A stretch of 64,000 nucleotides of DNA from Clostridia bacterium (GTDB lineage Bacteria > Bacillota > Clostridia > UMGS1810): NCBI GenBank assembly GCA_017502845.1, contig JAFVUE010000004.1, positions 1 to 64,000 of the forward strand, in the 5' to 3' direction. Below are positions 24,439 to 32,206 of this stretch, piece after piece. Each line of letters opens with the position of its first letter. The stretch's first letter is position 1. The notes below the pieces were generated by a model. That model worked only from the letters and a program-made list of their open reading frames with translations. It ran no database searches and was not told the DNA's origin. The translations under genes were made by a program, and so were the position numbers.

Positions 24439-25782
24439 TTATTTTGATTCCCATTTAACTGACGGTGTTCTTAATTTGAATTCATAGAGCAGTTCGTCAG
24501 TTATGGTTGTTTTATGATTTCTTCCGTCAACAGTACACAAAACAGTATAGTATCTGTAATTGTTGTTATCATATGCTGAATATCCTGCCACTATATCTGC
24601 ATATGCTACGATTACTCTTTCGGGTTTATCATAAAGCAGATGTTCCCTGAAAATTACGTTTGTACGGATTGTCCCTATGTAGGGCAGAACTTCATCAATA
24701 TACATTATATTGCCCGTGTCTGCCAATGTTTTCAATGAGTGCATAATTCCCGGAGAACAGCACAATGTTACTATAAGGAATACGATACTTACAAACAATG
24801 GGACTAAAATCCCTGTGAAAGTATTGTTTACAAAGGAGATACCTACTGTTACAAATGTCAGGAAAAGGAATATCAGATGCACTACGTAAAATGCCTGTAG
24901 CTTATTTCCGGAAAGTTTGTGGAATGCAATCTCAAATTTCGGATTGCTCTGATACCGTTTCGGAACTAATCTTATCATACACAGCAAAGAATAAATCCAT
25001 TTTTTCAGACCGGAAACACGTACGTCCTCTTTGGTAGGAACTGTTGGGGCAGAAACCGGTGCCGTCTGCGCAGCAGTTGTGCCGAAATACTGTGGAGTGT
25101 CCGCTATATGTGGCGTTTCCCTGCGGTCCATTGCGGAATAAATAGCGCTGTAACAGGGCTCGGACAGTATTGTTTCTGAACCGGGGATATGATAATCAAT
25201 GAGCGAATGTGGATTGTTCAAAGACGGAAATTCCCCCAGATGATCAAAAATTTTGTCCTTTTTCATATACGGCAACAGCCCTTTTATTGAAAGGCAAAAC
25301 GGGATGGAAAGCGGGATGCAACAGAATATGAGCATTATAATAACGCTTTCTGTCTGCGACGTTTCGGTGGCACCGAAGAGGAGCAGTACAAGCATCAACA
25401 GGAGTATCATGCCGGATACTATCATTTTGGCGATTCTGCCTGTATACTTTAATTTCAGGGGAGAAAAATCTTCGTAAACCATCTCCAGGGGGAATTCTCT
25501 TCTTTTGATACTCTCGTATTTGGATTTTCTTATACTGTTGTACTGATGTATACGGAGTTTCTTTTCATAGCCGCATTCATCGCATTCTATAAAACGGTCA
25601 TCGGTCATTGCCATTACGGGGATGAAAAACGCCAGAAGTGTTTTCTCTGTTTTTGTCAGATGAAAGTCAGTAACTTTTCCGCAACGGGGACATCTGTATC
25701 TACCTGCCCATATATCCCTTTTGCGCTCGTCATTTGTTACAAAATGAAATAATAAATGAATCAGCCAAATTCTTAAATACAT
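24439..25782 (-). CDS. Zinc-ribbon membrane protein of unknown function
   Basis: This 447-residue protein has an N-terminal zinc ribbon made of CPRCG (about 31-35) and CDECG (about 68-72). Two hydrophobic segments lie near 122-140 and 148-170. A variable linker rich in Ala, Pro and Thr (about 230-255) follows, then two more segments near 298-322 and 325-348, and a soluble C-terminal domain (PYIGTIRTNVIFREHLL, GYSAYDNNNYRYYTVLC) that looks like a beta-rich sensor. GGAGG precedes the ATG. No family was recognised. It lies just upstream of a PP2C phosphatase on the same strand, so it may belong to one signalling unit; that is conjecture. Confidence 0.7.
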   Translation of the reverse strand: MYLRIWLIHLLFHFVTNDERKRDIWAGRYRCPRCGKVTDFHLTKTEKTLLAFFIPVMAMTDDRFIECDECGYEKKLRIHQYNSIRKSKYESIKRREFPLEMVYEDFSPLKLKYTGRIAKMIVSGMILLLMLVLLLFGATETSQTESVIIMLIFCCIPLSIPFCLSIKGLLPYMKKDKIFDHLGEFPSLNNPHSLIDYHIPGSETILSEPCYSAIYSAMDRRETPHIADTPQYFGTTAAQTAPVSAPTVPTKEDVRVSGLKKWIYSLLCMIRLVPKRYQSNPKFEIAFHKLSGNKLQAFYVVHLIFLFLTFVTVGISFVNNTFTGILVPLFVSIVFLIVTLCCSPGIMHSLKTLADTGNIMYIDEVLPYIGTIRTNVIFREHLLYDKPERVIVAYADIVAGYSAYDNNNYRYYTVLCTVDGRNHKTTITDELLYEFKLRTPSVKWESK

Positions 25783-25820
25783 ATCCGTATTCCTCCAATA
25801 TTGCCGAAAGATAATAATCG

Positions 25821-26663
25821 TTACTTACGGCGTTTAATGAGCCAGGCGAATTTTTTCTTCTTTGTTCCGGCTTTTGCAACAATGGCAGTTACGTTGTCCT
25901 TACCGCCGTTTTCAAGAGCTGTTTTCACAAGTTCTGCGGAAAGTTGTTCGCATGGTTTGTCCTGGGATAAGATGCGGCATATTTCCTCATCTGTAACCAT
26001 ATCGGTAAGCCCATCACTGCACAGCAGGAATTTATCGTTTTTATGTATATCAATGGGGTTGGATATATGGGGTTCGATTATCATCTCTTCTTTGAATATT
26101 CCGAGATGCTGCGTTAATTTATTGCGATCTTTGTGGGTTTTTGCTTCTTCGTCAGTCAATACGCCAATGGAAACAAGCCGTTGTGCACCGGTGTCATCAA
26201 CAGATATTTGCTCCAAAACCCCTGCCCGATGCAAGTACACACGGCTGTCGCCTATGTTGAATACCGTTGCTTTGTTATTCTCAATCACAATGGCAGAAAA
26301 CGTAGCACCAATTCTTTTCCCACCGTTTTCTTTTATTTTTCTGCATATCCCGACGTTTGCATCTTCAACCGCTGAGAGAATTGCTTCTTTAACATCGCAA
26401 CCGGCTGATTTTAGTCTTTCGTGGGTTTTATGCATAACCTGTGCGGTTATAAGGGACGCTTCTTCGCCCAGTTCTTCTCCGCCCATGCCGTCAAAAACAC
26501 CGTATATCTGTATTCCGCCTGAAGCGGATGATGAAAAAGTATCGGAATTATCCCGGGTTTCTGCGGTTAGCCACGCGCCGTTAAAGTAGAAATTATCCTC
26601 GTTGTTATCTCGGATTAAACCCTTATCAACGCTTACTGCTGATGTGAATTTTAACGTATTCAT
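25821..26663 (-). CDS. PP2C-type Ser/Thr protein phosphatase
   Basis: This 280-residue Mg/Mn-dependent phosphatase of the PrpC/Stp family carries the family metal-binding aspartates: VDKGLIRDNNEDNFY, GVFDGMGGEELGEEAS, LLCSDGLTDMV and GGKDNVTAIVAK. The C-terminal KKKKFAWLIKRRK is basic and could contact the membrane. It normally reverses a PASTA-type Hanks kinase (PrkC), but no kinase is present here, unlike the usual prpC-prkC pair. There is no cleaved signal or membrane segment. Confidence 0.9.
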   Translation of the reverse strand: MNTLKFTSAVSVDKGLIRDNNEDNFYFNGAWLTAETRDNSDTFSSSASGGIQIYGVFDGMGGEELGEEASLITAQVMHKTHERLKSAGCDVKEAILSAVEDANVGICRKIKENGGKRIGATFSAIVIENNKATVFNIGDSRVYLHRAGVLEQISVDDTGAQRLVSIGVLTDEEAKTHKDRNKLTQHLGIFKEEMIIEPHISNPIDIHKNDKFLLCSDGLTDMVTDEEICRILSQDKPCEQLSAELVKTALENGGKDNVTAIVAKAGTKKKKFAWLIKRRK

Positions 26664-26816
26664 ATTCCCCTCCCCGAAATTTCAATCTTTCTGTAAAATT
26701 ATAGCATATTCCAATACCCGTGTCAATCGAAGGACACCTCATGCAAATATCCTGTAACATTGACAGAAGCTGTGTTCTTCGTATATTTTATTTTTGGGCA
26801 AATTTGTAATAAGGTC

Positions 26817-26845
26817 TTGTATTTTGAAAATCGCGGTGGTATAAT
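26817..26845 (+). promoter_or_regulatory. Promoter of the stalk-domain gene
   Basis: TTGTAT (26817-26822), a 17-base spacer and TATAAT (26840-26845) precede the ATG at 26875, which follows AAGGAGG. Confidence 0.65.
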
Positions 26846-26874
26846 TTTATTGACAAACAAAAGGAGGAACGACA

Positions 26875-27690
26875 ATGAAAAAATTTGTTGCACTTTTATT
26901 AACAATGATTATGCTTTTGTCATGTACGGGCATAGTGGCACAGGCAAAAGTAGGCGATGTTGTCGGCACAGCGCTTCATACGGATATCGTAGTTTATATA
27001 AACAATTACGCTGTTCCGTCCTATGCGGTTAACGGTACATCCGTTATTGTTGCGGAAGACCTTGCAAACTTCGGTTTCGATGTAATCTGGGACGGAAACA
27101 GCAGAAGTTTACATATCCGCAGAAACAGCGATTTTGATGTATATCCGATGTTTGTAAGCAAGGGTTATACAACAGGCACAAAATATACCAACATCTTATC
27201 CACGGACATCAGTGTATGGGCTGCCGGCAAGAGAATCACATCCTATGCAATGAACGGTTTTACAATGATTCCCGTTGAGGAACTTGAAATGTTCGGCGAA
27301 CTGTACTGGGATCCATCTCAGCGTACTTTGAAACTGTGGGTGGACGATCTTGATTATTTAGATGAAATGCAGTATGTGGCTCATCGCTACTATCCCGGCA
27401 CATCTGTTCCCGACTATGGCTGGATAACAGAAACTATATGCTATTCAGGAGAAGATCAGACAGATGGCACACGTATAAGAATGTATCTTTCCGATTATTC
27501 CGATGTTGAGAAATATATTAATTACATAAAGAGTCAGGGATTCACTCTCAGTCTTGCGACATATGACGAAGACGGTTATTATGAAGGATATGTTAATAAG
27601 TCTCTGAGACAGGGTGTTCTGGTTCAGGATACATATGATATGGGTGTATTTGTTCAGATAGAGGATTCAATTGATAACTGGGTTGAATAA
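26875..27690 (+). CDS. Secreted protein with copper-amine-oxidase-like stalk domains
   Basis: This 271-residue protein has a signal peptide (MKKFVALLLTMIMLLSCTG, likely cleaved after AQA). Two repeats resemble the copper amine oxidase N-terminal-like stalk fold: DIVVYINNYAVPSYAVNGTS with VIWDGNSRSLHIRR, and DISVWAAGKRITSYAMNG with YWDPSQRTLKLWVDD. A C-terminal domain of about 110 residues carries YPGTSVPDYGWITE. Such stalk domains are common on exported clostridial proteins and mediate surface display or binding rather than catalysis. It is a single-gene unit with its own promoter and terminator. Confidence 0.8.
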   Translation: MKKFVALLLTMIMLLSCTGIVAQAKVGDVVGTALHTDIVVYINNYAVPSYAVNGTSVIVAEDLANFGFDVIWDGNSRSLHIRRNSDFDVYPMFVSKGYTTGTKYTNILSTDISVWAAGKRITSYAMNGFTMIPVEELEMFGELYWDPSQRTLKLWVDDLDYLDEMQYVAHRYYPGTSVPDYGWITETICYSGEDQTDGTRIRMYLSDYSDVEKYINYIKSQGFTLSLATYDEDGYYEGYVNKSLRQGVLVQDTYDMGVFVQIEDSIDNWVE

Positions 27691-27706
27691 TTAAAAACAA
27701 GATTAA

Positions 27707-27736
27707 AAAGGAGCAGCTGATGCTGCTCCTTTTTTG
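27707..27736 (+). terminator. Terminator of the stalk-domain gene
   Basis: AAAAGGAGCAGC and GCTGCTCCTTTTTT pair around a TGAT loop, ending in a T run. Confidence 0.88.
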
Positions 27737-27743
27737 TGTCATA

Positions 27744-27800
27744 TCAGAAATATCTTTTGAGTAAACCTTCCAAGCCCTTACCATGTCGAGCTTCATAATG
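27744..27800 (-). pseudogene. Duplicated 3' end of a rubrerythrin gene
   Basis: Read on the minus strand, 18 codons plus stop give HYEARHGKGLEGLLKRYF, matching the C-terminus of the intact rubrerythrin at 29077-29661 ([18 protein letters not shown]). Nothing upstream of the EARH block is homologous. The fragment has the same orientation as, and lies downstream of, the intact gene. This is the arrangement left when an element integrates at a gene's 3' end, or the relic of a lost second copy. The nucleotide match is only partial, so the event is old or came from another strain. Confidence 0.75.
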
Positions 27801-28070
27801 GGACTTGCTTACAGAACCCTTGATAATACTTAAGTTTCTGCAATTTTTCTCTTATTTTGCCCACCAACTGCCCACTTTTTTCTTGTGCCCACTAATATTA
27901 AATATTATATATAACATAAAAATCTTCTAAATTGGAAACGATAAATGCAACAGTAAATACTATCAACTGTTCTGACATCAGATTATTTTCGCAGTCTTTT
28001 CGATATTTATCCTGCTTCGGATTAAATTTATCGATTTTTTCACAATACATACTTGGCTCCCTAATACTGT
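27801..28070. other. AT-rich stretch with GCCCAC direct repeats, no gene
   Basis: Three GCCCAC motifs at 27859, 27870 and 27887 (GTGGGC on the other strand) lie close to the rubrerythrin fragment. The rest is AT-rich and carries no convincing ORF. Short direct repeats next to a recombination site can be integrase arm sites; no integrase gene remains, so this is only a suggestion. Confidence 0.35.
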
Positions 28071-28970
28071 TTAATCTGTTTCAGCAATCTTTGTGGGCTC
28101 CTCAACAAAATTGCCTTGTTTATCAATTACAGCTTTATATAATGACCCTCCATCATTTCTAAACTTAATAGTACATTTTCCATCAACAAAGTAGGGTGCT
28201 TCTGAACTATCTCCGTATTCTTTTCCATAAAGGTCATATTTTGAAATATCCAACACAACATTACCTTCTATATCAAAAAACTTTCCTTCTGCAAAAAACA
28301 CCCCATCTGAATAAGCAGAGAAATTCAAATGTAACCATGAATCAATTACACATGGTAGTTTGCTTATTGTTCCTTTTTCGTCTATACTAAAATATGGGTT
28401 GGGTGATATTGCAGATTCTGATTTAGACATCAGCATATATCCATTAACATACGGTGTTAAGTACTCCGCCTCAAACTCTTTTTGCACTTTGTTTTTAACA
28501 TTATAAAAATAGCAATCTTCATTTACAACTCTAAATGAACCTGACCCTTGCATTACAATTTCTTGTCTTCCAGGATACTGAACTATAATACATTTAGATG
28601 CTATAAATACTCCATCGCCCAAATATATAAAATTTTCACTGTTCATGTTAAGATTTATTTTTGCCTTTTCTTTATATGCTTTTGCGAAAATAAACTCTTC
28701 GCTCAATGGTTGATTCCAATTCCCTTCTGAATCAACAACTCCAAAGAAAACTTTATAGCCATCATAGTTGTCCTCGGTTTTTTTTACAATATGATATCCA
28801 TCGCCAGAACAAAGAATTTCATCGAACTCTCCTTGTTCCATCATAACCATATATTTAGGCTTTTTCATATCTAAATTTTCAATATCTTCTTTTTGTTCCT
28901 GATTTGATGAACAACCCACAATACTGATAATTAACAACAGTGCAAGCAAAACGCATAGTAACTTTTTCAT
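28071..28970 (-). CDS. Lipoprotein of unknown function
   Basis: This 299-residue exported lipoprotein has the signal peptide MKKLLCVLLALLLIISIVGC with lipobox SIVGC, so Cys20 would be lipidated. The mature part looks like a series of beta strands with repeated DGxY/DGVFxA patterns (SGDGYHIVKKTED, GDGVFIASKCII, SDGVFFAEGKFF), as in WG-repeat or beta-propeller-like surface proteins. The gene is clearly more AT-rich than its neighbours. It lies between the rubrerythrin gene and its duplicated 3' end, so it may be cargo of an integrated element. No known family was named with confidence. Confidence 0.75.
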   Translation of the reverse strand: MKKLLCVLLALLLIISIVGCSSNQEQKEDIENLDMKKPKYMVMMEQGEFDEILCSGDGYHIVKKTEDNYDGYKVFFGVVDSEGNWNQPLSEEFIFAKAYKEKAKINLNMNSENFIYLGDGVFIASKCIIVQYPGRQEIVMQGSGSFRVVNEDCYFYNVKNKVQKEFEAEYLTPYVNGYMLMSKSESAISPNPYFSIDEKGTISKLPCVIDSWLHLNFSAYSDGVFFAEGKFFDIEGNVVLDISKYDLYGKEYGDSSEAPYFVDGKCTIKFRNDGGSLYKAVIDKQGNFVEEPTKIAETD

Positions 28971-29076
28971 ATTTTATTATTCCTCCCAATTTTTAATTTA
29001 CCTCATTATACCACACATCACATAAAAAAAACAATACCTGCCGTCAAAGAACAACAGGTATTGTAAAATTATCTTA

Positions 29077-29661
29077 TTATTTGAAGTATCTGTTAAGAAG
29101 TCCTTCAAGACCTCTACCGTGCCGAGCTTCGTCTCTAGCCATCTCGTGAACTGTGTCATGGATAGCGTCAAGGCCGTTTTTCTTTGCGCAGGATGCAAGG
29201 TCGAATTTACCCTGTGTTGCACCGTATTCGCAATCAACTCTCCATTTGAGGTTGTCTTTTGTTGTGGCTTTCATATTGGGCTCTAAATCTTCGCCGAGGA
29301 GTTCCGCAAATTTCGCAGCGTGTTCTGCCTCTTCATAAGCGGCTTTTTCCCAGTAGAGACCTACTTCGGGGTAACCCTCTCTGTGTGCAATTCTTGCCAT
29401 GCAGAGGTACATACCAACCTCTGCACATTCGCCGTTGAAGTTAGCCATAAGCTGCTCGAAGATATATTTCTTATCTTCCTCGGAAATGTCGGGGTTATTC
29501 TTAACTGTTTTACCGTAAACGCCGTATTCGTGCTCTGCAGCAAGTGCAGCACCTTCCTGCATTACATTGAATTTCTCTGCAGGAACTTTACAAACGGGGC
29601 ATTTTTCGGGAGCAGCATCTCCCTCGTGAACATAACCGCATACTGAACATACAAATTTCAT
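29077..29661 (-). CDS. Reverse rubrerythrin
   Basis: This 194-residue protein has an N-terminal rubredoxin-type FeS4 site ([10 protein letters not shown] and CPVCK, residues 5-8 and 21-24) followed by a ferritin-like di-iron domain with Glu/His ligands in [17 protein letters not shown] and DEARHGRG. The domain order is reversed relative to classical rubrerythrin, as in the clostridial reverse rubrerythrins that reduce peroxide and oxygen. It follows the Rrf2 regulator by 40 bases on the same strand, so both are probably one unit. Control would be through the Rrf2 operator upstream. Confidence 0.9.
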   Translation of the reverse strand: MKFVCSVCGYVHEGDAAPEKCPVCKVPAEKFNVMQEGAALAAEHEYGVYGKTVKNNPDISEEDKKYIFEQLMANFNGECAEVGMYLCMARIAHREGYPEVGLYWEKAAYEEAEHAAKFAELLGEDLEPNMKATTKDNLKWRVDCEYGATQGKFDLASCAKKNGLDAIHDTVHEMARDEARHGRGLEGLLNRYFK

Positions 29662-29701
29662 AATCCATTTCTCCTTTTTATAACTAAAATTTTAATTATT
29701 T

Positions 29702-30115
29702 TTAACAGTCAGCCAACAGGTCGGCAAAAGAAATTGCAGAAAGTTCGCTGTCGATAACAGAATTGAGTTTTTCAAGCCGTCTGTGAACGGGGCAATCATT
29801 AACATTGTCTACTCTGTTGCATTTATAACCGCAAAGCAGACAGTCGTTAATGGCAAGTTCGCCGTCGATAGCAGTGATGATGTCTTTCATAGAAATCTCT
29901 GCCGCATCCCTATTCAAGCAATATCCGCCGTGAGCTCCCTTAAAGGACTTCACATACCCTGCCTCCATAAGTTCGCGGAGGATTTTAAGTGTAAATTGTT
30001 TTGGTACGCATTGCCTTTCGGAAATTGTTTTGGCGTCGGCTATATCGCCCTTGCCGAGAGATGCAAGAAGGAGAGTAATCCTGATTGCATAATCACATTC
30101 TCTGGTAATTTTCAT
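29702..30115 (-). CDS. Rrf2-family iron-sulfur transcription regulator
   Basis: The start at ATG 30115 has GGAGG five bases upstream, giving 137 residues. The N-terminal winged helix (MKITRECDYAIRITLLLA, LKILRELMEAGYVKS, FKGAHGGYCLNRD) is typical Rrf2. Cysteines in NDCLLCGYKCN and NDCPVH form the candidate cluster-binding set, with spacing unlike IscR's three-Cys motif, so a variant cluster is likely. It probably senses iron or oxidative stress, represses its own promoter and controls rubrerythrin and ferritin, since both promoters carry the same dyad. Confidence 0.88.
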   Translation of the reverse strand: MKITRECDYAIRITLLLASLGKGDIADAKTISERQCVPKQFTLKILRELMEAGYVKSFKGAHGGYCLNRDAAEISMKDIITAIDGELAINDCLLCGYKCNRVDNVNDCPVHRRLEKLNSVIDSELSAISFADLLADC

Positions 30116-30127
30116 AGCGCCTCCGAA

Positions 30128-30180
30128 TGTATACTTTTTTTGTACACATTTATAGTAACATATATTTTTATATATTTCAA
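30128..30180 (-). promoter_or_regulatory. Rrf2 promoter and operator
   Basis: On the minus strand: TTGAAA (30180-30175), 17 bases, TACTAT (30157-30152). Immediately downstream is the dyad TGTGTAC-N7-GTATACA (30148-30128), with one mismatch, overlapping the expected transcription start. A matching set occurs before ferritin at 30820-30872. Confidence 0.78.
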
Positions 30181-30247
30181 TAGGATATATGATACAAAAA
30201 TAGAATGTTCTGTATGTGAAATGTATACAAAAACAGTATAGAATACA

Positions 30248-30271
30248 AAAAGGTGTTGTTTGCAACACCTT
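30248..30271 (+). terminator. Hairpin upstream of Rrf2 and after ferritin
   Basis: AAAGGTGTTG pairs with CAACACCTTT. It lies 11 bases past the ferritin stop on the minus strand, so it probably ends ferritin transcription (T run on that strand). Confidence 0.7.
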
Positions 30272-30281
30272 TCATATCAGA

Positions 30282-30791
30282 TTAAAGAGTGAGGGACGGT
30301 GCGGTATATACTCTTGCTGCGTACTCGGAATCAAGTGAATACAAACCTTTTGAATCGTTTCCGAAAAGTTCCATTTTCTTGATCATATCGTCAGCGTTCT
30401 TTTCTTCTTCCAGCTGTTCTTTAACAAACCAGTCGAGGAACTGCATTGTTCTGAAATCTTTCACGTCGTATGCAGCACTGTAAATATCATTGATGAGAGA
30501 TGTTACATACTTTTCGTGCTCAAGACCGAATTTCAAAGGATCCATCAGGGTGTTGAGTTCTTTGTCGGGTTTGTCGATTGCACCAAGGTCAACCTTTTCC
30601 CCTGCCATCTGGAGGAATTTGAGGAAAAGCATTGCGTGGTCTCTCTCTTCCTGTGCCTGAATCATATACCAGTTTGCAAATCCGTCGAGGCCCTGTGCCT
30701 CATAAAACACGGAAAAATCAAGGTAAAGATAAGCAGAATAGAGTTCTTTTGTTATCTGTTCGTTAAGTAATCTTGAAACTTTGTTATCCAT
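30282..30791 (-). CDS. Ferritin (prokaryotic, FtnA type)
   Basis: This 169-residue four-helix iron-storage protein has its start at ATG 30791 after AAGGGG. The ferroxidase ligands are visible in TKELYSAYLYLDFSVFYE and QEERDHAMLFLKFLQ, with the later LDWFVKEQLEEEKNADD block. It would assemble as a 24-mer that oxidises and stores iron. Its promoter shares the dyad and surrounding bases with the Rrf2 promoter, so it should be co-regulated with rubrerythrin. Confidence 0.92.
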   Translation of the reverse strand: MDNKVSRLLNEQITKELYSAYLYLDFSVFYEAQGLDGFANWYMIQAQEERDHAMLFLKFLQMAGEKVDLGAIDKPDKELNTLMDPLKFGLEHEKYVTSLINDIYSAAYDVKDFRTMQFLDWFVKEQLEEEKNADDMIKKMELFGNDSKGLYSLDSEYAARVYTAPSLTL

Positions 30792-30819
30792 AATTAAAAC
30801 CCCTTTATACAATTTTTAA

Positions 30820-30872
30820 TGTATACTCATTTGGTACACATTTATAATAACATATATTTTTATATATTTCAA
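30820..30872 (-). promoter_or_regulatory. Ferritin promoter and operator
   Basis: Minus strand: TTGAAA (30872-30867), 17 bases, TATTAT (30849-30844), then the dyad TGTGTAC-N7-GTATACA (30840-30820). About 40 bases around the -35/-10 region are near-identical to the Rrf2 promoter, so the region was duplicated or is held by strong selection. Confidence 0.78.
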
Positions 30873-30937
30873 TAGGATATATAACACAAAAAATAAATCC
30901 CCAATATGTACAAAGTATACAAAAATAGTATATGATA

Positions 30938-30965
30938 ACCCCCGTTCAAAAAAGAACGGGGGTTT
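30938..30965. terminator. Hairpin between ferritin promoter and zinc-ribbon gene
   Basis: An 11-bp stem (AACCCCCGTTC/GAACGGGGGTT) with an A6 loop and trailing T's. It ends the downstream minus-strand gene. Confidence 0.8.
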
Positions 30966-30973
30966 AGTATTTA

Positions 30974-31231
30974 TCAGAATTTATTACCGCAGTTAGGGCA
31001 GAACTGGTGGTTGGCACTTTCTATGCCTTTACCGCAATACGGGCAGAATCTGTTTGCGGTTGCCCGTTGTTGGGCATTCATACTGTTTTGCGAGGGAGCG
31101 GGCTGATATTGCTGAACAGGTGGGGGTGTAGTATTCTTCTTTTTTGAAAGCATAACGATAAGAACCACTGCTCCTGCGATTGCCGCAAGAAGAATAACGA
31201 CGGGGATAAGCATTTTGAAACTTAATACCAT
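30974..31231 (-). CDS. Small membrane protein with C-terminal zinc ribbon
   Basis: This 85-residue protein has one transmembrane helix (about 6-28), a Pro/Gln-rich linker (PPPVQQYQPAPSQ) and a zinc ribbon with CPYCG and CPNCG knuckles at the end. The likely topology puts the ribbon in the cytoplasm. Such proteins are common in Clostridia without assigned function. It is a single gene between two terminators. Confidence 0.75.
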   Translation of the reverse strand: MVLSFKMLIPVVILLAAIAGAVVLIVMLSKKKNTTPPPVQQYQPAPSQNSMNAQQRATANRFCPYCGKGIESANHQFCPNCGNKF

Positions 31232-31308
31232 AATATGTAAATCCTTTCATTATTGTAATTTCTGCATAAGATAATTATACTTTTGATTTTCTCAAAAGTC
31301 AATATAAA

Positions 31309-31336
31309 ACAACCCCCGATATGCACATCGGGGGTT
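31309..31336. terminator. Terminator following thiT
   Basis: AACCCCCGAT pairs with ATCGGGGGTT, with T-rich flanks, between thiT and the zinc-ribbon gene. Confidence 0.78.
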
Positions 31337-31369
31337 AAATAAATATTATCTCGTTTTATAAATATTTGT

Positions 31370-31921
31370 TTATTTCATCTTCCTGATCTGTGGTGCCATA
31401 AAAATAAGAACCGCGGTAGTTATAATTATCTCTGGTATCATATATGAGCCGTTGTATATAAGTGAATATGCAATAACGCTCTGTCCTTCTTCGGCATAAA
31501 CACCCCAGATAAGTATGCCGGACAATATATGGCATATGTATCTTCCAAGTGTAACTATTGCACCGGACAAGGGGATTGACCATACTTTTTTGCCTGTGGT
31601 GTTGTATATTGCACCTGCAAAACCCAGGACACCAAATGCCGCGATGTAGTCTAAGAACACAACGAGGAAGAAGTTCCATATTGTCTGTGTTGGTGGGGGA
31701 TAAAACCCCGTAAGCATCTGAATCAGCGCATACACGACAGATGCCAGGATTCCCCAACGCCAGTCAACTGCGATGGAGACGGCGATTATCGGTACCATGG
31801 ATGCAAGTGTAACGGATCCCCCTTGCAACCACGGCGCAGGAATCATCTTTGAAATCGTCGCCAGAACGGTTGCCATTGCCACGGAGATGGCGCAGAGTGT
31901 GAGTTTCTTTGTTTTTGTCAT
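31370..31921 (-). CDS. thiT: Thiamine ECF transporter substrate-binding subunit
   Basis: This 183-residue membrane protein has about six hydrophobic helices and the ThiT signature WLQGGSVTLASMVPI. A later TGFYPPPTQTIWNF and IYNGSYMIPE match the thiamine-binding pocket region. It is the S component of an energy-coupling-factor transporter and needs the shared EcfA/A'/T module encoded elsewhere. It lies 84 bases after a TPP riboswitch aptamer and directly after a terminator, which independently supports a thiamine function. GGGAGG precedes the ATG. Confidence 0.92.
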   Translation of the reverse strand: MTKTKKLTLCAISVAMATVLATISKMIPAPWLQGGSVTLASMVPIIAVSIAVDWRWGILASVVYALIQMLTGFYPPPTQTIWNFFLVVFLDYIAAFGVLGFAGAIYNTTGKKVWSIPLSGAIVTLGRYICHILSGILIWGVYAEEGQSVIAYSLIYNGSYMIPEIIITTAVLIFMAPQIRKMK

Positions 31922-31950
31922 TGTAACAGACCTCCCATAAGTTTTTTGGA

Positions 31951-31981
31951 TAAAAAAACGAGACGCCTGTACGGTGTCTCG
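31951..31981 (-). terminator. Riboswitch expression-platform terminator
   Basis: On the minus strand a 9-bp stem (CGAGACACC/GGCGTCTCG with one G-U) is followed by seven T's, between the TPP aptamer and thiT. It fits transcriptional control of thiT by the aptamer. Confidence 0.85.
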
Positions 31982-32005
31982 ATGGGATTATACTTATAAA
32001 ATATA

Positions 32006-32091
32006 CTTCCTACGACGGCATGATCCGTATCAGGTCAGCGGGTCGGGATTTTGTTAAATCCCCTCTCAGCCCATAACATGGACTCCCCGAA
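32006..32091 (-). promoter_or_regulatory. TPP riboswitch (THI element)
   Basis: The minus strand reads GGGGAGTCC, then GGGCTGAGAGGG, ACCCGCTGACCTGATACGG and ATCATGCCGTCGTAGGAAG. These are the conserved blocks of the TPP aptamer (CUGAGA and ACCUGAU). It precedes a terminator and thiT, so binding of thiamine pyrophosphate should cause termination and lower uptake. Confidence 0.95.
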
Positions 32092-32206
32092 TATTTATTA
32101 TATTCTTACTGTATCATAATTGCCTTAATGTGTCAATATGCAATTGATTTTCGTGAGTATCCATGGTAAAATAAAAGTGATAAAACAGATTAAAAGGATG
32201 GGTTCT

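Noticed and set aside
25799-25820. GCCGAAAGATAATAATCG near the PP2C gene as another AGCCGAAA copy
   Set aside because: Only the first arm is similar and there is no central stem; too weak to call.
27593-27796. A 67-codon minus-strand frame over the stalk gene's end
   Set aside because: It is out of frame with the rubrerythrin fragment and overlaps a terminator; the real signal is the 18-codon fragment.
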